A stretch of DNA of 12,179 nt. It comes from Deltaproteobacteria bacterium. GTDB taxonomy: Bacteria; Bdellovibrionota_F; JAHFAK01. Positions 7,107-12,179 of the stretch are shown one piece after another. The stretch lies in NCBI GenBank assembly GCA_023250585.1, contig JAHFAK010000072.1, positions 1 through 12,179 of the forward strand, read 5' to 3'. Position numbers and translations under genes: made by a program. The notes beneath the pieces were generated by a model that was not told the origin of the DNA, did no database searches, and saw nothing but the letters and a program-made list of their open reading frames with translations. Position 1 is the first letter of the stretch. Each line of letters starts with the position of its first letter.

Positions 7107-8528
7107 ATGGCAAGTATTTTAGTTATTGAAGATCACGATACAATGCGAGAGGGATTATATTGCAGCATTACTCGTATGGGGCATTTTGTAGTTGCGACAA
7201 AAAATGGTGCTCAAGGAATTGCGACTTATAAACAGAATGTCGATGATTTTGATTTCGTTATTACTGATCTAAAAATGGATGACAAAGATGGAATGACAGT
7301 ACTCAGAGAGCTTCGACACATTAATCCAGACGTGCTTATTATGATTATTACTGGGTATGGCACTATTGAGACGGCAGTAGACGCAATGAAAGAGGGAGCA
7401 TATGATTTTATCACGAAACCATTTTCATATGAACTTTTAAAAACTAAAATAGATTCGGCATTGAAGTTGCATGAACTCAAAAAGGAAAATGCAAAACTGT
7501 CAAATTTTAACTCATATCTTCGCCATAAAGAAAAAGAAGAATTCAATTTCGATGAGATTGTCGGTACTTCGTCTATTCTTGGAGGAGTGAAAGAAACCAT
7601 TAAAAAGGTTGCTCCCACTCATTCTACTGTGTTAATTAGTGGAGAAAGTGGCACGGGGAAAGAGCTTGTAGCCCGTGCTATTCATTACAATAGTGAGCGG
7701 CGAAACCAACCTTTTATAAGTTTTAGTTGTAGCGCCTTGGCAGAAAGCCTTCTCGAAAGTGAACTTTTTGGTCATGAACGGGGAGCTTTTACTGGAGCTG
7801 TTAAAGGGAGGCTCGGACGCTTTGAACTGGCAGATAGAGGGACTATTTTTTTAGATGAAATTGGAGATCTTTCTTCAACTGTCCAATTAAAATTACTACG
7901 AGTACTTCAAGAACGTGAATTTGAAAGGGTAGGAGGCACCCGTACTATTAAAGTCGATGTGCGTATTATCTGCGCAACAAATAAAAATTTGCAGAAATTA
8001 ATTGAGGATGGAACCTTCAGAGAAGACTTATATTATCGGATTCATATTATCCCAATTGTTTTACCGTCTTTACGGGAACACAAAGAAGATATCCCCGCAT
8101 TGGCTCATCATTTCCTCAACCGCCTTAATGAGCGATTTAAAAAAAATATTACGACAATAACGCCCAAGGCGCTGCAGGTACTTTCAAATTATAAATGGCC
8201 AGGAAATATACGAGAATTAGAAAATATTATTGAGCAAAGTTACGTTCTTTCAAATGGCTCAGTTATTGATGAAATGGATCTGCCGTGGAGTTTGAAAGAT
8301 ATCCGTAATAGAGATTTATTACTTGTTCCTCAAAGCGATCTTTCCTTGCCCGATGTTTTAGATAATCTTGAAAAACAACTCATTGAAAAAGCGTATGTGA
8401 AATCACGAGGAATTAAAGCAGAAACTGCACGTTCTCTTGGTATCAAGACAAGTGCTCTTTATTATAAATTAGAAAAATATGGACTCTTAGAAAAATATGG
8501 CTTTAGAGACAGTGAGATTGCCGAGTAA
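7107..8528 (+). CDS. NtrC-family sigma-54-dependent response regulator
   Basis: Cytoplasmic transcription activator that should remodel sigma-54 RNA polymerase when phosphorylated by the upstream kinase. The receiver domain (about 1-120) has the acidic pair E8-D9, phosphoacceptor D54, T82 and K104, all canonical. The AAA+ domain (about 150-385) has Walker A GESGTGKE (179-186), the sigma-54 contact loop GAFTGA (226-231) and Walker B FLDEIGD (248-254); an arginine-rich REDLYYRI segment follows. A Fis-type helix-turn-helix closes the protein (about 436-468, with ARSLGIKTSALYYKL). At 473 residues the length is normal for the family. It could be called NtrC, ZraR or AtoC-like; the exact subgroup and target genes cannot be told from sequence alone. 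Its function implies that rpoN exists elsewhere in the genome. A hairpin element begins one base after its stop. Confidence 0.95.
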   Translation: MASILVIEDHDTMREGLYCSITRMGHFVVATKNGAQGIATYKQNVDDFDFVITDLKMDDKDGMTVLRELRHINPDVLIMIITGYGTIETAVDAMKEGAYDFITKPFSYELLKTKIDSALKLHELKKENAKLSNFNSYLRHKEKEEFNFDEIVGTSSILGGVKETIKKVAPTHSTVLISGESGTGKELVARAIHYNSERRNQPFISFSCSALAESLLESELFGHERGAFTGAVKGRLGRFELADRGTIFLDEIGDLSSTVQLKLLRVLQEREFERVGGTRTIKVDVRIICATNKNLQKLIEDGTFREDLYYRIHIIPIVLPSLREHKEDIPALAHHFLNRLNERFKKNITTITPKALQVLSNYKWPGNIRELENIIEQSYVLSNGSVIDEMDLPWSLKDIRNRDLLLVPQSDLSLPDVLDNLEKQLIEKAYVKSRGIKAETARSLGIKTSALYYKLEKYGLLEKYGFRDSEIAE

Positions 8529-8529
8529 A

Positions 8530-8651
8530 GGAACCTCTACAAAGGCCCATCTGCATCGTTGCGCGCAAAACCACAATCCTCACATACTACCCCAGTATGC
8601 TCCGGTTGCGGCTTTGCGTGCGCCTCGCATCTGGACCTTTGTAGAGGTTCC
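8530..8651. repeat. 122-bp long imperfect hairpin element after the NtrC-type gene
   Basis: Terminal arms are perfect 16-bp inverted repeats, GGAACCTCTACAAAGG at 8530-8545 and its complement at 8636-8651. A central stem CATACT/AGTATG (8583-8588 and 8594-8599) closes on a 5-base loop, with partial pairing between. It starts one base after the regulator's stop codon and ends 65 bases before the next gene. No T-tract follows, so termination would have to be unconventional. Internal motifs TCGTTGC (8556-8562), GCGCCT (8620-8625) and CTG (8631-8633) recur at near-identical spacing in the element at 1905-2028. The sequence is more GC-rich than its surroundings. Confidence 0.9.
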
Positions 8652-8691
8652 CCGAAATTATGAGTTTTTCTAAAGAGTCCTAAAGATTATG

Positions 8692-8697
8692 TATAAA
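8692..8697 (+). promoter_or_regulatory. Candidate -10 box for the envelope gene pair
   Basis: TATAAA stands 19 bases before the ATG at 8717, in the short AT-rich stretch after the hairpin. No convincing -35 box is seen 16-18 bases upstream, and no sigma-54 GG/GC pair is present. Read-through from the regulator gene is an alternative. Confidence 0.25.
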
Positions 8698-8716
8698 TTT
8701 TCAGAAAATTTTTAAG

Positions 8717-9961
8717 ATGAATTCTAAATTAATTAATGTAATTTTTATTCTTGTTATTTCTTCTTATTCTTACACGATAGCTGCATCTTCACAGTCAATC
8801 GAAAAAACAAAAAAGGAAATAACAGAATTGAATACGGAACAAAAAAAAATCCGTACATCTATTAAAGCTATTGAAGAAGAGATGTTCGCTCTATCAAAAG
8901 AGATTACTGATTTAAAACTAAAGGAAAGAAATAATCGGAGCTTTTTTGGAAGCATGAAATTGGATAATCTTTTAAAAGAATCTGAAAAAATTGAAAAAAA
9001 GTTAAAAGAGGAAGAGCTGAAACTGCAAACAGTAAATGCCCATCTTGAAGAAAAAAATATGCTCTTAATGCAAAATTATACTGAGCTTATGAATGAGTCT
9101 AAAAAAGATTTAGAGCAGATGAAAAATCGTAAAAGCGAAGCCTTTACCCAACTGCTTGAAGAATATGCAAAAATTTTTCAAGAACGCGAGAGGCTTATAC
9201 AAGAGCCTCTTTTTAAAATGATTGATTTTTCTGGAATTGTCGTCAGCGAACTTGATACGAGTGCAGATGTGGAAGAGAAGCTTGATATCTTGGTAGATTA
9301 TAGAGAAAAGATGCTTGAACAAAAACGTGCTATTAGCCAGCGATTAAATGAACTCGTTGAACGCAAGACCCTCATTGATCAGGTTCGACAATTTGATGAA
9401 GAACTCCAGTTTTTTAGTGATGATTTTGTAAAATTTGCGACAAAAGTAAAGGATTCAGAATCTACAAATAATGAGGAAGGTTCCGCTTCTACAGCAGGAG
9501 CTACTGACTCTCAGACAGCTAATAACACTTCATCATCGCAAACAGCAACCCCATCAACAAATGGAACCAACAGTTCGGCCAGTACACAGGGTGATACATC
9601 TTCTACGACTACAGGAGTTCAAACATCGTCGCAAGACAATGTTAAAAACCCTGTAGAAGATTCGAGTTTATCAACCGTACCTTCTGCAAGTTCCACTTCC
9701 AGTTCTAGCAATACGTCAACAGAGACTCTGAATACTACAAATACGTTACCCGAAAACTTACTAACAAGGAGTGAACAAATTACTCCATTTAAAAATAGTT
9801 TAGATACTTCAAAAGAAACTTCCTCAAGAGAATCTACAATTGAAGTTATGATTAATAAGCTCAAGAGCGATAAACGTATTATTGATACAAGGCTTAAAAA
9901 GATTGGTACTAAGATTAGGTATTTTAGAGAAGTTGCAAACACACGTAAGGAGAGTGAATGA
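8717..9961 (+). CDS. Secreted coiled-coil protein with Ser/Thr-rich linker, function unknown
   Basis: I do not recognise a named family. The 414-residue product starts with a probable Sec signal peptide (about 1-23, cleavage near the Ala-Ala before SSQSIEK). Residues 26-240 are almost entirely charged, heptad-like helix rich in Glu, Lys and Leu, predicted as coiled coil in two or three segments. Residues 247-345 form a low-complexity linker dominated by Ser, Thr, Asn, Gly and Ala. A second basic helical segment (about 371-412) ends the protein. This layout suits an elongated periplasmic or surface spacer, possibly anchoring or threading to a partner. Its stop overlaps the start of the beta-barrel gene (ATGA), strongly suggesting that the two products work together. 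The ribosome binding site is weak. Confidence 0.85.
   Translation: MNSKLINVIFILVISSYSYTIAASSQSIEKTKKEITELNTEQKKIRTSIKAIEEEMFALSKEITDLKLKERNNRSFFGSMKLDNLLKESEKIEKKLKEEELKLQTVNAHLEEKNMLLMQNYTELMNESKKDLEQMKNRKSEAFTQLLEEYAKIFQERERLIQEPLFKMIDFSGIVVSELDTSADVEEKLDILVDYREKMLEQKRAISQRLNELVERKTLIDQVRQFDEELQFFSDDFVKFATKVKDSESTNNEEGSASTAGATDSQTANNTSSSQTATPSTNGTNSSASTQGDTSSTTTGVQTSSQDNVKNPVEDSSLSTVPSASSTSSSSNTSTETLNTTNTLPENLLTRSEQITPFKNSLDTSKETSSRESTIEVMINKLKSDKRIIDTRLKKIGTKIRYFREVANTRKESE
9947..9952 (+). promoter_or_regulatory. Ribosome binding site of the beta-barrel gene
   Basis: AAGGAG ends five bases before the ATG at 9958 and lies within the 3' end of the coiled-coil gene. It supports this start and tight cotranslation. 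Confidence 0.7.
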
Positions 9962-11043
9962 AAAATGTAAATCTCTCTTTGATTTTCATCATCTTAATAA
10001 TAAATGTTCAGACTGTCTTGAGCGAAGAACAATCACCATTTCTCTCTGATCTCGAAAAACATTTGAAGACAAAGACAAGTGCTCAAGGTGGAATTGAATA
10101 TGATTCGAATGTTTATAAAACACTAGATACGGTAGGGCTTAAAGATGATTTTTTATTTCGATTTTTTCTAAACTTTAATTCAAATTATAACCTTAATAAG
10201 TATGATTCCATTATTTTTACCTATCAGGGTGGGGCAAAAAAGTTTATTGATAGTGATGATAAAGACACTTTGCTTAATTCTTTGAAATTGGGGTACCGAG
10301 GAATCTTTTTCGATAAAAATCTTGTTGCGGTGGAAGGTAATATAAAAACAAAGGATGAGCGCGGTTCAAATGCTGAATTAAAAGAGGACTATTTTTTAAC
10401 ATGGGTAGAAATGCGATTCGGCAGGACTATACATGATTTTCTCGATGCCTCAGCGGATTTTCAATATACCTATTTTGATTTTGATGCTAACGATAACTTC
10501 GATTATCAACGAGGCCGTTATGGCTTTACCTTGGATAAAAAATTTTCACGTTTTTATACTGCAGATGTGGGGTACCATTTTAGTAATCAAAATTTTCGTG
10601 AAACACTTATTGGATTTGGTGATCGTGTTGATACCAAACATGAGTTCCTCACTTCGTTTGAGGCTGATCTATTGGTTCTCTCGCGGTTTTCATATATATT
10701 CGAAGATTCTAATTCAAATATAAGTGGACTTTCATTTACCAATCATCGTTTTTCGCTCCAAATATCACGACTGTTCCCATGGTATATTACAATAGTGGCC
10801 CAGGGTACTTTCCAGATTAAAAGTTATCCAGCCAGTGAATTTGTTGACGATGAAGGACAACGATATCTCCTTACTGAATCGGAAGATGAAAATTTTAATT
10901 CTATAATTTTGAAAATATCTAAAAAACTCTATGAAGACTTATTTTTAGAATTTAAATTTTCTCGTTTTTCTAATGAATTTTCTGATAAAGAAGATCCATT
11001 TAGGCGATATCTCTATAACCTATCGGTACGATATGTCTTCTAA
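9958..11043 (+). CDS. Putative outer-membrane beta-barrel protein, function unknown
   Basis: The 361-residue product has a hydrophobic signal peptide (about 1-22), then a long series of alternating polar/hydrophobic strands rich in aromatic residues and Asp/Asn turns. It ends YNLSVRYVF; a terminal Phe preceded by alternating hydrophobics is the classic signal for the BAM assembly machine. An early block, GGIEYDSNVY (about 44-53), resembles the first strand of several porin-like barrels of unknown function. I cannot assign a transport substrate. It is cotranslated with the coiled-coil protein upstream, which may be its periplasmic partner or plug. The last 11 bases overlap the start of rsmI, although the two functions appear unrelated. 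Confidence 0.82.
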   Translation: MKNVNLSLIFIILIINVQTVLSEEQSPFLSDLEKHLKTKTSAQGGIEYDSNVYKTLDTVGLKDDFLFRFFLNFNSNYNLNKYDSIIFTYQGGAKKFIDSDDKDTLLNSLKLGYRGIFFDKNLVAVEGNIKTKDERGSNAELKEDYFLTWVEMRFGRTIHDFLDASADFQYTYFDFDANDNFDYQRGRYGFTLDKKFSRFYTADVGYHFSNQNFRETLIGFGDRVDTKHEFLTSFEADLLVLSRFSYIFEDSNSNISGLSFTNHRFSLQISRLFPWYITIVAQGTFQIKSYPASEFVDDEGQRYLLTESEDENFNSIILKISKKLYEDLFLEFKFSRFSNEFSDKEDPFRRYLYNLSVRYVF

Positions 11044-11707
11044 AGGAATTATATACACAATAGCCACGCCGATTGGGAATCTTGAGGATATAACTTTGCG
11101 GGCGATTAGAATTTTAAGCGAAGTTGATATGATTCTTGCCGAAGATACGCGCGTGACTCTTCGCCTTCTTAATCATTTACAGATTAAAAAACATCTTATC
11201 AGTTTAAACCGAATTAATGAAAGACACCGGATTCCATCACTCATAGAGCAATTACATGAAGGAAAAAATATGGCTCTTGTTTCTGATGCTGGGACTCCAC
11301 TTTTGTCAGATCCAGGCCGGATCTTGATAGAAGCTGCTTTAGACGTTCATATCCCTGTTATTCCTGTCCCTGGAGCTTCTGCTGTAAGCGGCATTCTACA
11401 AGCATCAAAGCTGGTGAGCAATTCATTTATTTTTTTTGGATTTTTACCCCGTAAAAAATCACATAAGAAAAAATTACTGGATCAATTTCCTGACAGGACT
11501 ATTCCATTTATTATTTTCGAATCACCATTTCGGATTAAAAAGACGTTAAAAGAATTGTATGAAATTTTAGGTGATCGCACTATAACTATAGGTCGCGAAA
11601 TGACAAAAATGCATGAAGAATATTTACATACGACATTGCAAAATGCGATCAATAATTTTGAAGAGAGAAATAAAATACAAGGAGAATTTACTCTGATTAT
11701 TGCATAA
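11033..11707 (+). CDS. rsmI: 16S rRNA (cytidine1402-2'-O)-methyltransferase RsmI, short form
   Basis: Methylates the ribose of C1402 in the ribosomal decoding centre using S-adenosylmethionine. The family's motifs are all present: YTIATPIGNLEDITLRA (8-24), AEDTR, LVSDAGTPLLSDPG, VPVPGASA, FFGFLPRKKSHKKK, FESPFR and GREMTKMHEEY. They make up a tetrapyrrole-methylase fold. The start is the ATG at 11033, beginning MSSKGIIYTIATPIGN; 20 extra in-frame codons upstream lie within the barrel gene and lack similarity. The product has 224 residues, against about 286 in E. coli. It stops right after the GEFTLIIA strand, so the C-terminal domain of the longer form is missing, as in some small genomes. 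No Shine-Dalgarno is seen; the 11-base overlap with the barrel gene suggests coupled translation. Confidence 0.94.
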   Translation: MSSKGIIYTIATPIGNLEDITLRAIRILSEVDMILAEDTRVTLRLLNHLQIKKHLISLNRINERHRIPSLIEQLHEGKNMALVSDAGTPLLSDPGRILIEAALDVHIPVIPVPGASAVSGILQASKLVSNSFIFFGFLPRKKSHKKKLLDQFPDRTIPFIIFESPFRIKKTLKELYEILGDRTITIGREMTKMHEEYLHTTLQNAINNFEERNKIQGEFTLIIA

Positions 11708-11793
11708 ATAAACTCAATCCGCCTTCGCAGAGTACCACAGCTTTAGGCGCATAAGGGCTAACGTGATGATAGAGAAAGTTAATGTTCCAAATC

Positions 11794-11821
11794 TGTCATC
11801 CCCGCGAAGGCGGGGATCCAG
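11794..11821 (+). repeat. Palindromic repeat, 'tgtcatcccc...ggatccag' type, copy 1
   Basis: A 28-base unit with a perfect 8-bp stem ATCCCCGC/GCGGGGAT (11798-11805 and 11810-11817) around a GAAG loop. This small repeat type is scattered through many bacterial genomes. It is GC-rich against AT-rich surroundings and forms an inverted pair with copy 2, 103 bases away. Confidence 0.85.
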
Positions 11822-11924
11822 TGTCTTTCTCTCATTAAAGCTTCATACACTTCGTCATGTACTTCTTCTACTACGAGCAAGCTATAAACACTATATTGTT
11901 TCATATCTTTGAGCTACATTATTT

Positions 11925-11952
11925 CTGGATCCCCGCCTTCGAGGGGATGACA
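11925..11952 (-). repeat. Palindromic repeat, 'tgtcatcccc...ggatccag' type, copy 2
   Basis: The reverse complement matches copy 1 at 27 of 28 positions (G to T at the eleventh base), so the internal stem is slightly weakened. Facing copy 1 in inverted orientation, the two could fold into a large cruciform or RNA hairpin with a 103-base loop. Confidence 0.85.
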
Positions 11953-12009
11953 TAAGAAAGATATCATAATAAAAACAAGCTTCTTTCTAAAAATCAAGTT
12001 AGCGCTTAT

Positions 12010-12030
12010 GTGGCTTGACCACGGGATCCA
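12010..12030. repeat. Degenerate palindromic repeat, 'ggcttgaccacgggatcca' variant
   Basis: A GTGG/CCAC stem (12010-12013 and 12019-12022) around CTTGA is followed by GGGATCCA. The right half keeps the family's ggatcca end while the left half (before 12010) no longer matches, suggesting an old, partly eroded copy. Confidence 0.55.
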
Positions 12031-12128
12031 TCTTCATTTTTCCCATTAACTGAGAAGGTGTGAAAAAATCAAGAGAGAGCTCCATTTTCTGAAAAAGAGC
12101 GATAGGAAACTGAAATGTCCCATTCGAC

Positions 12129-12163
12129 TGTCATTGCGAAAACCTGAAGGGTTTGAAGCAATC
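12129..12163 (+). repeat. Palindromic repeat, 'tgtcattgcg...gcaatctc' type
   Basis: An interrupted hairpin: ATTGC (12133-12137) pairs with GCAAT (12158-12162), and AAACC (12140-12144) with GGTTT (12150-12154). It shares the TGTCAT start with the other repeats but has a different body. It is close to the window end, so a gene beyond may follow. Confidence 0.7.
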
Positions 12164-12179
12164 TCTTCTTACATATGCA

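Larger units (their letters stand above)
11708..12179. other. 470-base gene-poor region with palindromic repeats
   Basis: No convincing gene. It holds the four repeat units listed separately and a weak stem, CGCCT/AGGCG (11720-11724 with 11745-11749), after rsmI that has no T-tract. Two short minus-strand frames exist: 41 codons (11779-11904), running into one repeat so that it ends HWIPAFAGMTDLEH, and 28 codons (11999-12085) ending DPVVKPHKR inside another. Neither has a good ribosome binding site or recognisable similarity; they may be eroded gene remnants or chance. Confidence 0.6.

Noticed and set aside
7649-7669. TGGCACG resembling a sigma-54 -24 element
   Set aside because: It lies inside the Walker A coding region of the regulator and has no GC at the proper distance.
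8530-8651. Intrinsic terminator of the regulator gene
   Set aside because: The stem is far longer than a normal terminator, has a large imperfect interior and no T-tract; better described as a repeat element, though it may still affect 3' ends.
9619-9942. 107-codon minus-strand open frame
   Set aside because: It is a shadow of the Ser/Thr-rich coding region on the opposite strand, without its own ribosome site or similarity.
11779-11904. Possible GIY-YIG endonuclease remnant, from the MKQYSVY start
   Set aside because: Only the first few residues resemble such proteins; the characteristic GIY and YIG motifs are absent.
1-12179. tRNA, rRNA, CRISPR array, complete insertion sequence or riboswitch
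   Set aside because: No cloverleaf, no regularly spaced direct repeats, no transposase frame and no recognisable aptamer were seen on either strand.

Overview
The window reads as chromosomal DNA from an AT-rich, Gram-negative bacterium. A periplasmic (non-lipoprotein) binding protein with four conserved cysteines and a predicted outer-membrane beta-barrel ending in Phe both point to two membranes. The genes are tightly packed, with several overlaps of 1 to 29 bases. Several small palindromic repeats of the 'tgtcatcccc...ggatccag' and 'tgtcattgcg...gcaatctc' types are present; such repeats are common in host-associated lineages such as Rickettsiales, Legionellales and Candidatus Dependentiae (Babelota). 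No rRNA or other marker fixes the phylum, so the lineage is left open.

Left part, minus strand (2-5514): a complete dipeptide ABC importer operon in the order dppA-dppB-dppC-dppD-dppF. All five products resemble the E. coli Dpp proteins closely. The operon has a perfect Shine-Dalgarno in front of dppA and a plausible sigma-70 promoter with an operator-like palindrome in its spacer. It is interrupted once, between dppC and dppD, by a 124-base hairpin element.

Middle, plus strand (5628-8528): divergent from dpp lies a two-gene signalling unit. It encodes a membrane histidine kinase with an extracytoplasmic sensor region, and an NtrC-type sigma-54 activator with receiver, AAA+ domain with intact GAFTGA, and Fis-type HTH. 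Its target is not shown by the sequence; the divergent dpp operon and the downstream envelope genes are the obvious candidates. A second hairpin element (122 bases) starts one base after the regulator's stop codon.

Right part, plus strand (8717-11707): a secreted coiled-coil protein with a long Ser/Thr-rich linker and a beta-barrel protein of unknown function overlap by ATGA and probably act together in the envelope. They are followed, with an 11-base overlap, by a short rsmI (16S rRNA C1402 2'-O-methyltransferase) lacking the usual C-terminal domain. The last 470 bases carry no convincing gene and hold four palindromic repeat units.

The most interesting signal is the pair of hairpin elements at 1905-2028 and 8530-8651. 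They share motifs at nearly identical internal spacing and in the same orientation relative to the upstream gene, and both sit 1-2 bases after a stop codon. Yet their terminal inverted arms (18 and 16 bp, each perfect) are unrelated in sequence. This looks like one mobile or REP-like family with a conserved core and copy-specific arms.
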